This document shows positions 12,207 through 22,822 of a stretch of 64,000 nucleotides of DNA, piece after piece. Location of the stretch: positions 263,213,598 to 263,277,597 of the forward strand of contig NC_073746.1 in assembly GCF_029784135.1 (NCBI RefSeq), read 5' to 3'. Position numbers and translations under genes: made by a program. This DNA comes from Toxorhynchites rutilus septentrionalis. Taxonomy: Eukaryota; Arthropoda; Insecta; Diptera; Culicidae. Under the pieces are notes generated by a model, which saw nothing but the letters and a program-made list of their open reading frames with translations, had not been told where the DNA came from and ran no database searches. Within the stretch, counting starts at the first letter, position 1. The number at the start of each line of letters is the position of its first letter.

Positions 12207-13170
12207 ATTCTTATGGACTCGGAAACTTCTGAACCGATAGACATGAAAATTGGTATGTAGCGGTTTTTGGGGCCGGGGAAGGTTTTTGTGATAGTTTGAG
12301 ACCCCTCCCTCCTCTCTAAGGGGGTGCAGCCATACAAATGAAACATATATTTCTGCGTTACTCGAGAATTAATCAAGCAAACGAAACCAAATTTGGCATG
12401 TTAAGGTTTTAGGGTGCAGTAAATGATTATATGGTGGTTAGATACTACACCCCCACTCTCTAAGGTGGGAGACTGCCATACAAATGAAACACAAATTTCT
12501 GCATAACTCGAGAACTAATCAAGTAAATGAAACGAAATTTGGCATGTGGAGGTTTTAGGGTACAATAAATGATTCTATGGTGGTTAGATAGTCCTCCCCC
12601 CTCTCTTAGGGGGGCTGCCATACAAATGAAACACAAATTTCTTTATTACTCGAGAATTAATCAAGCAAACGAACCAAATTAGATATATAGAAGTTTTATG
12701 GCGCAATAAATGTTTGCACGGTGGTTAGACACTTTACCCCCCTCTTTAAGAGGGTGCTGCCATACAAATGAAACACAATTTTTTGTATTACTCGAGAACT
12801 AATCAAGTAAATGAAACGAAATTTGGCATGTGGAGGTTTTAGGGTAAAATAAATGATTCTATGGTGGTTAGATATTCTTCCCCACTCTCTTAGGGGGGTT
12901 ACCATACAAATGAAACACACATTTCTGCATTACTCGAGAATTAATCAAGCAAATGGAGCCAAATTTGGCATGTGAAGATTTTAGGGGGCACGAATCGTTT
13001 CTATGGTGAATGGACACTCCTCCCCCCTATCTAAGGGGAAAAAAGGGGAGGGGTCTATCTTTATTCTATCATGTTTCCTGTATCAAATATTAATTCCATG
13101 TAACGGAGAAACATGTTATTTGCAAGCGGTTGAAAAATCTTGAACAAGAATTGTGTCTGAAAATAAATCG
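12149..13170 (+). mobile_element. Non-autonomous Helitron with tandem 142-bp units
   Basis: Starts with A|TC at 12148-12150 (tctatacatataaaaatg), the Helitron 5' form, followed by a TCTG microsatellite and a block near 12210-12290 (actcggaaacttctgaacc, ggggccggggaagg) that I recall from insect Helitron-type repeats. Five tandem units start at 12331, 12477, 12619, 12761 and 12903, a period of 142-146 bp, each with catacaaatgaaacac, an actcgagaa motif and a ctatggtgg motif. A 3'-region block follows at 13090-13165. The terminal CTAG is missing, so this copy is 3'-truncated. No Rep/helicase is encoded. Confidence 0.65.
12166..12206. repeat. (TCTG)n microsatellite
   Basis: About ten tetranucleotide units, one interrupted by TTTG, just inside the Helitron 5' end. 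Confidence 0.95.
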
Positions 13171-13264
13171 TCAAATGATTTTACAATAAAAAAAAACGCG
13201 GGCGACCAAACTCATGGTAGAATGGCTATTTCAAAATTTTCGTAGCATTATAAAATAATATCCG

Positions 13265-13740
13265 CAGTTATAAACAAGCGACTTGAATAAAACTACAGCG
13301 TAGTTCTACGCCAACAATGCGGTCGTGTCTTGAACACAACCTCCTATAATTTTTTTTCGCAGTCCTATTAATATCGGTAGCAAATGAAATGATTTGGCTA
13401 ATAGAATACAGTACATCATGAAAATATTTCGAAGAAAAATAGGTAAGGAATAAACGTTGGATTTCCACTATCCACAGCTAGTTGTTTCATCATGTACCCC
13501 ACGATTTTATTTTAGTCTCATCATTGTCTTGATTAATGAAGGAACGGATGTGATAACTACTAACTGCTGCTGGTCTAATTATTTTCTAGCTTTCAGTACA
13601 TTAAACCGTTTAACTTAAAAAGTTCTTTTACTTATTTGATTTTCTAGTTTTTAGTAAATTATCTGTATCATTAGTATACTTCTCTACATTAAAATCATTC
13701 AAAAATAATTTCATTTTGAATTTTTATTCCTTACCTAATG
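13265..13740 (-). repeat. Repeat with gacacgaccgc/ACGTAG motif, shared with 54118-54395 and 62860-63010
   Basis: Reversed copy of the gacacgaccgcat block with a gcgtagttctacgc palindrome at about 13301-13315. It continues into ccccacgattttattttagt (also at 54158) and into agtacattaaaccgt...ttagtaaatt..ctgtatcattagtatacttc (also at 62875-62960). A composite of dispersed repeats without coding content. Confidence 0.55.
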
Positions 13741-14399
13741 TTGGATACAAGTTATGGAAACTGTTATTACACTTCGATCAACCCCCCGATGTAACACAAT
13801 TTTGCGGCATGGGCCCAAATTCATACATTTGATCAAACCCACCAATACAAGAAATTTGAAAATACTATACAAAGAAAGGAAAGGATAAGGGAAACAATAT
13901 AGGGCTATTGAAAAAGTATTGAAACCTTTGAAAAATAGTTATTAGGAAAAAAGATCAGGGACAGTTGGATAGCAGTTCTGAAAAGAAACCCATCACCAAG
14001 AAAGAAGATTGAGAATTAAAAATATTACTATGTTATACCAAATTGTTGTAAATAAATTGTGAAATTGTAGACATTGTGAGATAGTAGTGAGAATAAATTA
14101 AATTGTGTAATTGGATTTTCAATTAACCGAGTGTTGCACAAAATTGATTTCCAAACCCGAGAGAAGCAACCAAGGAAAGAACCACCCGGAGGGCAAGGGT
14201 CCATATTCCAAGGAAACACCTAACTTTACTAGGAATATTTTGATGATATGCTGTATTCTATTAGTCAAATTATTTCATTTGATACCAATATTGAGGAGAT
14301 TGCGAAAAATACATAGTCGATCATTTTATGGCGGCGACATTTCGAATTTATATTGTCCATAGTGTAGTGTATTCTCCAAGTCAAGCCTTTTAGCATTTT

Positions 14400-15010
14400 T
14401 TGGCGGATGCCAAATTGAATTTTTCAAGATCATGGAATACGTAGTTTTACAATGACAGTAGAATTAAATGTATGCTCCAAATTTCAGATCAATCAGTCAA
14501 CAGGAACGGGGTCAATTTTCGATTAATGTGAGACAACACTCAAACATACATAAAAACAGGGCAATCTGAATGGAATCATTAAAAAAGAATTGTTTATTTG
14601 GGAACTGCGGTCATCTTGGATTTGGATTTTTCATGATCTACTGTGTTCTATCAGTCAAGCCCTTTCATTTAATACCCATATTGATGGGGTTGTGAAAAAA
14701 ATATACAAGGTGCCATTTTGTGGTGGCGGCCACATTTTTCATAAATAACTGTGTTCTATTAGTCAAGCCCTTTCATTTGATACCCATATTGATTTGTTTC
14801 TGAGAAAATATGTAATCCGCCATTTTGGATTTGCATTTTTCATAAATAACTGTGTTCTACTAGTCAAGCCCTTTCAGTTGATACCCACATTGATGGGGTT
14901 CTGAGAAAATATAAAATTCGCCATTTTGTAGTGGCCGCCATCTTGGATTTGCATTTTCCATAAATAACTGTATTCTACTAGTCAAGCCCTTTCATTTGAT
15001 AACCATATTG
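14400..15010 (-). repeat. Family B minisatellite array
   Basis: Tandem units of roughly 100-118 bp with cataaataactgtgttcta, tcaagccctttcatttgata and gccattttg. Unit starts are about 14740, 14841 and 14959. The same units occur in the opposite orientation at 62300-62720. The repeat explains the 14111-14362 open frame region only in part; no domain is seen there. Confidence 0.7.
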
Positions 15011-15059
15011 GCTATTCAATATGGAATTATTATACAAACTATTCAAAATTTACGAAAAT

Positions 15060-15141
15060 CAAAAATCTGGATAATCGAGTCTAAAATTCCGGATAATCGA
15101 ATTCCGGATAATCGAGTCTCCGGATAATTGAGTCCGACCTG
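15060..15141 (-). repeat. Terminal repeat of a pogo-like element
   Basis: Series of gataatcgagt / aattccggataatcga units ending gtccgacctg followed by TA at 15140-15141. The same end occurs at 63060-63103 and at both ends of the complete element 51152-51857. No partner end was found to the left. Confidence 0.55.
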
Positions 15142-15149
15142 TATTACAA

Positions 15150-17321
15150 TTGCTCAAAAGTTATTGATATTCCTCCACAATATTCCGACATCTGTCCAGT
15201 TAAAATAGGGAAGTTATTTGTGTAGGAAATTTAGAATCCATTCAATTTCTAAAAATAACGATTTTATAAACCACTTGATGAAAAAAAAAATATAAATATT
15301 CCTTCCGAATACACCAAAAAATCGTAGATCAGGCTAAAGACAGCTAAAGATAGTTGAAATGAACATGGAATATCATGCTAATGATGGAATTCGGAAATTG
15401 GTCAACGCCTTCGAAATCGAGTTGGGACTTACACCAGTGTACGAATATGCGTTTGAGTCAATTTTCATTCATTAGCACATACATTCACCATTTCTAGAGA
15501 AATAAAAACGATTATTTTGAAAACAGATAGCAAACCTTTTAACTCTCATATGACACTATGACTTTATCTAGATATAATATTCCGATAGATTGTTTTCGAC
15601 TTTCAAAAGAAGGGAAAAAAGATCTGCATGGTGGAGTACGATTACGAGTTTTAGTCACTGTATATTTATATTCAGTTGTCAGTTCGATCTAATTCGGTTT
15701 GAAAATCCTCTTCAAATTGAACAAGGAAAGGGTCACCCATATCTGGGTGAGGGGGGGACGATCGTATTAAAGGAGATTGGCTTTGATTTATCTAAAATGT
15801 TCTTGAGAAATAGAATCTCCTTCGAAGCTTCGTGTGGTTAATCCATAAAATGGAGAAATGAACCATTTTTAAATCATATCATTCGAGCATATCAAAACGA
15901 CGTTTTTAACCACTCCAAATTTTCTATGAAACAATATTTGAGAATCTTTTGTTCTAGAAAATACGTTTTTATTTGGGTAAACCTTGAAAAATCTCGTATT
16001 TTTGGCTTCATGTTCATGAAATCACTGATCAATTGAGTGGCATGGTTTCCGGTTATAAATCACTGCATCCAACCTAACCTCAATGTTCTGTCCTTTTGCG
16101 CCTAACACAAATTTGAACATTTCTGTAGTGTTTTATTTTGACCATCTTCGTTGCTATACCGAATTATTACAAGCGTTTCATCCGTGTGAAAATTCAAATA
16201 TCTGAGCGAATTAATTAAATAATTTCGTAGTCCAAAGCGGTCGTGTCCCGGATACAACTCGCTGCATTTTATTTTGAGTAACATTCGGTGGAATTAGAAA
16301 GGAAAGGATTGTATCGTTCCTTGCGTGTTGGTTTCGTCAAACGTAAGATTTCTGCGTACAGTATTACATATCCGCATATTCTGATTATTTTCAGTAGCGT
16401 AGATTGTATTAATGTTTGCAGCAGCAACTCGACTTTTATGATCAATCGTGCGAGTCATAATTATAAACTAACGGAATCATATGAGTCTGTAAGACGAGCA
16501 GAAGTCAAATATAGAAAGTAATTTGTGTGCTCACGGGATCGATTTGAGCTAAACCTCGATACCGGATTACAAAATCGCGTAGCGCGCAAAACAGCACTCG
16601 AGTTCCAATCGCTCGACTGACAGTGAGTGATGGACACATTCATGCTCCAAAGAAAAAAAAAAAATCTTGAATGCAAAATCACTGTAAGTTAAGTCTACAT
16701 CTCACGATGTAAAGGCCCATGATTGCGGTGGCAATCGCGAAGCATAGTAGATTCAATTATAACATATGACGCAAGTAACATTCCGGCCAAGGACAACTGC
16801 TCGTGAAGTCAACCTTCGTCAGACGCAGACGACTTATATGTGATCGAAGCGATGATGTGAAGAGAATGTTACATAAATTCAGTATGTGATTGATTGTATT
16901 GTCTTAACATTTCCACAAAATTCTCACTTGTATAGATGTGCTGGAAAATCATCCAGCTATCGTCATGTAGGATCGCTTATTTGATAAGCCAAACAATGTA
17001 TTTCTCTAACAAAGCAAAACGCTGCTGCATTGCGCATTGTCGAACGCCACGTGCTTATTAATTTATAATCCAACTCACCTCCAGCTGGATGTCCGCACTG
17101 TAATACTCTGTTTTATGAACCAAATAAACACACAATACAGAGTTTAGTGCAGCGTCAACACATCCAAGGCAGACTGTGTCAAGAGATAGATATCGCGCTT
17201 AGATTTATTTTAACGTTAATATTATTGTATTACAAAGCTATTAAGCGACATTTTGACTATCAAAGCGTGAAACGGCGGGGCAGCAACGCTCCTTCTGCTG
17301 TCCAGAATTGGCCTCGCTCGG
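15150..17321. other. No gene; one dispersed-repeat fragment
   Basis: Includes a reversed gacacgaccgc ... ggactacgaaatt fragment at 16225-16262. Between 16800 and 17140 composition is more balanced, with a CACGTG E-box at about 17048 and a reverse-strand actcacct at about 17076 that would be a good splice donor, but no exon can be confirmed. Confidence 0.35.
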
Positions 17322-17468
17322 ATGGATACCCGTCAACCGCCCGCCGGCGGCAAGAACACGAAACGCTGGCTGCTGCAAAATTTATGGTACATCAAGCAAG
17401 CATTTGTCTTGTTTATATTTCTACTGATTAGTATTACCGTCCTCTTCGGCAGTTTATTTGCGCAATAA
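17322..17468 (+). CDS. Small ORF, single-pass membrane peptide (48 aa), hypothetical
   Basis: ATG at 17322 to TAA at 17466. The first 25 residues are polar and basic (starts MDTRQPPAGGKNTKRW, ends near KQ). About 20 strongly hydrophobic residues follow from residue 27 (AFVLFIFLLISITVLFG) and the peptide ends SLFAQ. A basic N-side followed by one helix suggests a type of small membrane protein with the N-terminus on the cytosolic side, by the positive-inside rule. An in-frame TGA at about 17267 precedes the ATG, and the stop overlaps aataaa. It lies in the least repeat-rich part of the window. I recognise no family. It could instead be chance or the last exon of a longer gene. Confidence 0.35.
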   Translation: MDTRQPPAGGKNTKRWLLQNLWYIKQAFVLFIFLLISITVLFGSLFAQ

Positions 17469-18622
17469 ACGGCGGTCCATGAAAATGTTTGTCATTTGCA
17501 TCTCTCCCTTCTTCCTCCGGAATCGGGCGATCCAATAGCGTATGCCATCGACGAAGTAAACGGTCTGCAATCGAGTAGCGGAACGTACGTTTCGAAGGCG
17601 TTGTTATTTCAATCAGAGGGGTTTGTTTTAGTGATCAGTCATATTGGAAGAATGTTTCTGTTAAAGCTACAAGTAAATTCCCAAAACGTAGCGACTGCTT
17701 ACAATTTGCTAATGACATTCCTTTCGCTGCTGGCGGTGATCTCATAGGTAATAGCCAGCTAGAGTTCCCACATAATGCAGACACTAGAGCAAGAGCTGAA
17801 TTAAAATTGCAACGCAAATGAAAACCCGAGCATGAATTATAAATGTGGAGAACGGAATTCGACCTGTTGCCCAAACACCACTACTCGGAGATGGAACGAC
17901 TCAACCGGCCAAGGCAAACCGGCTTGCAAAACTTCCGCTGCAGTGCAGCCGAGTGACCCGAGTCGGTTTGATTAATCAATTATTTATGATGTAATATGAG
18001 AACCGCCGCGTGTGATGCATAATGAGGAAATTAAAAGCAGTTGAACCTCGGGCCCTGACAGATGATGAAGTGCTGGGGCCGAGTAATCGAATGGCCACCA
18101 TGGCTTAGTATTCGGTTCTCCATCCCGGTGGTCTTCTTCCAGTGAACTGAGAGCATATTTTCAATGCGCCATGGATAATTAATTGCAACGATTCAGCCAT
18201 CTCTAGAATGCTTAATATGATCGAAATGCTGATTATAAAGAGAGGATTGTTGTACAAAATCTGCCAGAAAATATTCTGGAATAAGTTTTGGAGTAAGCCC
18301 CTATAATGCTTCAATTTCTGGACTGGACAGCATGTTTAACAGATCAAAACCCCAATTAAAAACATATGTGTTCTCACGAAAAGTAGATGTTTCTATTGTT
18401 TGGAAGTGTTGTAGACCTTAACACTAGAACTACCGACATTTGCGATATACCTATTTCTACCAAACCGGTCATTTTGACCGGTGTGGTGTTTAGTTGTCAA
18501 AATATAAAAATTTGATTTTTTTACAGAGAATAAAATGTATTTCATTCTAATATTGCAAGTACGTGATAAATAGATCTATTTGCCTAATATATAGTATTTT
18601 AGTTTGTATTTTTATTTAAATA
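17469..18622. other. No identifiable gene; mixed composition
   Basis: Open frames at 17496-17747 show no domain. The GC-richer stretch 17870-18180 is not part of any repeat seen here. At 18420-18490 there is a short block with ccggtcattttgaccgg, a perfect palindrome, that looks like a repeat end. Confidence 0.3.
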
Positions 18623-19684
18623 CTAGCTGACCCGGCAAACTTCGTCCCGCCCAAAATTTATTTTTTGTTATCACATTCACGTTTTCTATATTACCATTTA
18701 CTATAAAATTCCTAGTACTTCTACCAAAACTTGTCATTATAATATCAGATTATTTTCAGACACAATTCTCGTTCAAGATTTTTCAACAATGTTTGATACT
18801 GTAAATATGATAGAATAAAGACCGCCCTAAATCGGACAATTGCTTTTGTTTATATAGACAGAAGAAGATATAGGTGTGCGTTTTATCACATTAAAATCCA
18901 TTTCCACTTTCGAACGAAAATCAATTTCGTTAGCGCAAACACCAAATGAACTAACAACGCTTGTCACTATGTAATTGCAGAACATATGCGAATTAAATTT
19001 TCCGAATTTTCCCATTTTCTTTCAGAGTTTTCCGAAAATTTTCAATTGTCATGTTTGGTTGTTTGGTTGAAATATGTGTATTACTTTTACTCCCCTCCCC
19101 CCATTTTTACTCCCCTCCCCCCATTTTTACTCCCCTCCCCTCACCCTCTTCAGAGAGAAGAGAAAGGAGTGTTGAACCACCTTAGAAATGTTTCTTGCCC
19201 CCTAAAACCTCCACATGCCAAATTTGGTTCCGTTTGCTTGATTACTTCTTGAGTTATGCAGAAAATGTATGCTTTATTTGTATGGCAACCCCCCTCCCCC
19301 TCAGAGAGAGGTGAGGAGTGTCTATTTACCATAGAAACGTTTCGTGTCCCCTAGAACCTTCACATGCCAAATTCGGCTTCATTTCCTTGATTAGTTTTAG
19401 AGTTATGCAGAAATCTGTGTTTCATTTGTATGGCAGCCCTCCTTAGAAATGGAGGAGAAGTGTCGATTCACCATAGAAACGTTTCGTGCCCCCTAAAACC
19501 TTCGCATGCCAAATATGGCTCAATTTGCTTGATTAGTTTTCGAGTTATGCAGAAATTTTTCTTTGTCATCTCCCTTAGAGATGGGGGGTGGACTGTCTAA
19601 CCACCGTGCAAACATTTACTGCACCCTAAAACCTTCATATGCCAGATTTGATTTCATTTGCTTGATTAATATATTTGATTATTG

Positions 19685-19743
<59 letters not shown>
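18623..19743 (-). mobile_element. Non-autonomous Helitron with both ends
   Basis: Read on the minus strand it begins A|TCTATATA (5' end at 19743) and ends ...gccgggtcagCTAG|T (CTAG at 18623-18626), the hallmark A|TC...CTAG|T boundaries of Helitrons. The interior has three to four units of the same minisatellite as 12331-13030 (catttgtatggc marks units at about 19275 and 19425). An (AT)n run replaces the TCTG tract near the 5' end. It encodes no Rep/helicase. Its 5' end abuts a mariner remnant at 19745, but mariner sequence does not resume beyond 18623, so a deletion has also occurred. The 18986-19252 and 19150-19332 open frames are repeat readings. Confidence 0.7.
19689..19741. repeat. (AT)n microsatellite
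   Basis: About 26 uninterrupted AT units inside the Helitron 5' end. Confidence 0.95.
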
Positions 19744-19744
19744 T

Positions 19745-19828
19745 ACACTCGACAAAACCTTCCTGGCCGTCAATCCGGGCTTGGCGATGGTTTGGGCCGG
19801 CTCACCGCGCTTCGACCACGACTTTTTG
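19745..19828 (-). pseudogene. Mariner transposase, central fragment
   Basis: Minus-strand translation gives KKSWSKRGEPAQTIAKPGL then TARKVL, the conserved stretch that follows the first catalytic aspartate region in mariner transposases. It is the continuation of the N-terminal fragment at 20854-21315 and is separated from it by the 1-kb ACGT-flanked element 19833-20849. The left side is cut by the Helitron junction at 19743, so the second and third catalytic aspartates are missing. Non-functional. Confidence 0.65.
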
Positions 19829-19832
19829 ACGT

Positions 19833-20849
19833 AGGACTACGTCTTTCATTTCTATACCGGGGTGTAAAATCAAAGTTTCGAAAACGAAAGCGTTACGCCG
19901 GAGACCGAGATTTTGAGCGTTAATAGCTCCTGAACAACTGAACGAAATGGTATGATAAACACTTCATTCAAAAGATAAAATGTCGTTCTATACTTGCTAC
20001 TTTCTGATCCAAAAACTTGTTTCAATAGTCTTAAAATTGCTTTCAAAACAGGCTAATGAAATCACCAATTGGTATATAAGCGAGCGCCGCTCGGAAATCC
20101 ACTCAGTTCAAATTGAACAGCGATTGGAGCATGTTGTCGCTGTTGTGGTGAAGCTCTTCGTTTATCATGAAAGAGCCTGTTTGTGTACCTTAGGCCAGAA
20201 GAGAATCCATCAGGAGGAGAGTGATGCCACAAACGGTTCCCAGGGAAGATCTCGAAGCAGCCGCTACACACACACACACATACACGCGCGGAATTATGTC
20301 CGTTTGGATGCCATTCAGCATCGAGAAAGATCCGGAAAATAATCTGCCAGTTCCTCTGGGGATTTAAAAATACATTCATGTGAAAGAGTTTATTTGAATG
20401 TTTTCTATCCATGTAACACTGTGACCAAATATGATTCAATCAAGTGCTATTAACAGATGGTTACCGAGTTAGCATTAACCACTGGTGGGCTTCCAGTATC
20501 GAGGAAAATGTGGAAATATCTAATCGTTACTGAAAATAATCTGCCAGTTTCTCTGGGAATTTAAAATTACATTCATGTGAAAAAGTTTATTTTAATGTTT
20601 TCTATCCATGTAACACTGTGACCAAATACATTTGGTTTTGTGATTTTTCAATCAATCGCAATTAACAGGATAGCTTCTGAAGATTATTCTTCCCTATCAG
20701 TAGGGTATTTCCGTATCCAATATTGGATGCATAAAACCTTGTGCCTCCAACGTAACGCTCTCGTTTTCGAAGTCCCCCAAATATTCATTCATTCAGAATG
20801 AATTCAGATTCAACTTCAAACAAATGATCTTTAAATAAACGATAGTCCT
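19833..20849. mobile_element. ACGT-flanked element E1 inserted in a mariner
   Basis: Flanked by ACGT at 19829-19832 and 20850-20853. Inverted ends AGGACTACG/CGATAGTCCT are backed by further inverted similarity inside (gtttcgaaaacgaaagcgtta on the left, its complement at about 20752-20776). Removing the element and one ACGT restores a mariner-like reading (GDVKKSWSKRGEP), so the insertion and its 4-bp duplication are well supported. The interior has ggtatataag (a TATA-like box at 20071-20080) and a tandem pair of about 95-bp units at 20335-20430 and 20533-20626. No transposase is encoded; the frames at 19980-20439 have no known domain. Confidence 0.65.
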
Positions 20850-20853
20850 ACGT

Positions 20854-21315
20854 CACCCTTGCGGTTATACCATAGATATAACCCACTACCTGTTTTTCGC
20901 GTTTCAGCAGTGCATCGCAGGCGTTGATTCGGTCTAAAAGATTTTTTTGCGTCAACTCGTGTGGCACCCTTACATCCAGCTTTTTTTGGAATCCAATCTT
21001 CTGCAAATGGTTCCAAACGGTTTTATGGTCTATACACAGTTCCTGGCCAATCGAGCGAGTCCTCACATGCCGGTCTACTTGGATGATTTCAACGATTTTA
21101 TCGGTTTCCACGACGATTGGCCTACCAGTACGGGGTGTATCTTCGACGGCCACTACACCAGAACGAAATCGATCAAACCAACGCTGTGCTGTGCGAATCG
21201 TTACAGTATCGGGTCCATAAACTAAACGAATTTTTTCGGCCACTTTCGTTGCGGTTTTACCTCGCAGGTAATAAAAACGTAAAATATGGCGAATTTCTTG
21301 CTTGTTAGACTCCAT
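20854..21315 (-). pseudogene. Mariner transposase, N-terminal fragment
   Basis: ATG at 21315 (minus). About 145 residues cover the paired helix-turn-helix DNA-binding region: the first HTH near residues 5-55 (contains TAQRWFDRFRSG), the linker EDTPRTGRP, and the second HTH ending HELTQKNLLDRINACDALL. The sequence then degenerates where TGDEKW with the first catalytic aspartate should be, and is cut by the E1 element. The 5' untranslated region and terminal repeat should lie between 21316 and about 21440 (ttgtacttgtcgcatcggg on the minus strand). It cannot make active transposase. Confidence 0.75.
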
Positions 21316-21599
21316 CTTTGACGCGTTATAACTTGAGACTGAAAAGGACTATCACAACACTGTCAAAACGACACTTGTAGCACAGATTGTCGTCTTCAAA
21401 TAGTCGTTTAGTATGGCCCGATGCGACAAGTACAACACAAGATATGTTTAAGTGTTGCCATATATTGACAATATACGACATTTCTTTTTCCACAACCCAA
21501 TATATACGTGTAGTTTACTCCGCAAATATTCTCTTTTCGCTATACCCCATCGTTGTTTCTATTTTAGCAGCTGTATAAGTTGCCCGTTCTTGACAGCTC

Positions 21600-21859
21600 T
21601 GTTCGGAAAAGCACACAAATGGACAGAACAAATATATGGGGAAATGGGAATGCTTGCAACTTTTATCAATTTAAACTATTTACAGACTATGGGATTGTAA
21701 TGTATAGAATATAAAAAAAATGTTAGAAAATTTCCGATTCGTTTGGTATACAAATCGTAAAAATCCGTTTGCAGCAAAAATAGTAATTAACGTTAACTTT
21801 ATTCCATAAAAACGTGACCTGTTTTCTGATTTGGCACCCTTAATGTAAGACGTAGTCCT
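21600..21859 (+). repeat. ACGT-type repeat, right-end fragment
   Basis: Similar along its length to 5790-6052 (attaacgttaactttatt, aaaacgtgacctgttttctg, atttggcaccct). It ends CGTAGTCCT followed by ACGT at 21860-21863. No left end was found, so it is truncated. Confidence 0.6.
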
Positions 21860-21879
21860 ACGTCAAAAAGCTCCATCCA

Positions 21880-22045
21880 TCCAGCTCCATCAGCCACTGT
21901 ACTGGACATTTTCTTCAACGATATATCACATTTCTGCTGAACTTTACGCAGTACATTGAAGATATCGATGCCATTTATGGTTCCTTTCATAGGAAAAGGC
22001 AAGCCAATTTCACCGTTACTCCAAAATCCTTGGATATGCCGCTAA
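21880..22045 (-). pseudogene. hAT-type transposase relic
   Basis: Minus-strand translation contains GLPFPMKGTINGIDIF, then NVLRKVQQKCDISLKKM and STVADGA. This matches the segment of hAT-superfamily transposases, including the domesticated GTF2IRD2/ZBED relatives, that reads roughly (K)GTTTGxDIF...LxKL...TTDGAP and holds the second catalytic aspartate (here ADGA). Only about 50 residues remain and stops occur on both sides. Recognition rests on recall of the motif; a profile search would decide it. Confidence 0.5.
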
Positions 22046-22049
22046 AATA

Positions 22050-22790
22050 TAGCTAATTGTAGCTGCGAATATTTTACTCTCATGTATCGCCGCTGAATAA
22101 TATACAAAACCAGCAGCCCATTTTTTAGTATTCAAACTTGACAATAGATTTTCTGCTATGTTCTCAACTCATCTCATGGTGGTTTTCCGGGATAAGCTCA
22201 CTTGTGTAAAAATATAATATTTTCAGAGCATATTATTTGAGACACAGCTTCCTCCACAACTCCATATGTCCCTGACAAGCTCATCATCCAAAAAAGTCTT
22301 TGATCGAGCAGCAGAAATTTTACTGACTTTTTTTCTCCTTAAAACAGTAAATTGATCAGCACGGACGACTACGCCAACAAACATGTCTATTTACAGCATT
22401 TAATATATTGAAATAATGTAAAAAACAATGTAATAAGTTTTGACTCATAATGTCGTTGCAGATTGAGCTCTTTCATTACAGCAACAGCTTCGTTTGCAAA
22501 TCAACCACATCGGTTTATAATTTATATACGTAGAAAAGTACATTTCGGACCATTTCTCCTGGAAAACACGTCACGTCAACACGTCAACCACTTTTTGTGA
22601 ACAAATAGAAACGATTTTCAATAGACAAACAAAGTTCAAAAAACTAGTCCCTTAACCCTTATATAAAGCCGTGGAAACTAGGCAATGAATCGACTCAAAC
22701 TTCAGAGAACATAACCCTTACACGAGGAAGAACACATATTTACCTTTAATAAAAAAATATTGAAACAGTTGAAAAAAAGTCACAAGAGGG
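22050..22790. other. No gene seen
   Basis: AT-rich sequence with no repeat shared elsewhere in the window that I could find. Confidence 0.3.
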
Positions 22791-22822
22791 TTGTACACGA
22801 GACACGACCGCATAATTGACGT

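Noticed and set aside
12331..13030. CRISPR-like regular direct repeats
   Set aside because: Whole 142-bp units are repeated without unique spacers, the DNA is eukaryotic, and the array lies within a Helitron.
18420..18490. ccggtcattttgaccgg palindrome as an operator or hairpin RNA
   Set aside because: Only a 17-bp palindrome in what looks like a dispersed-repeat end; no further support.
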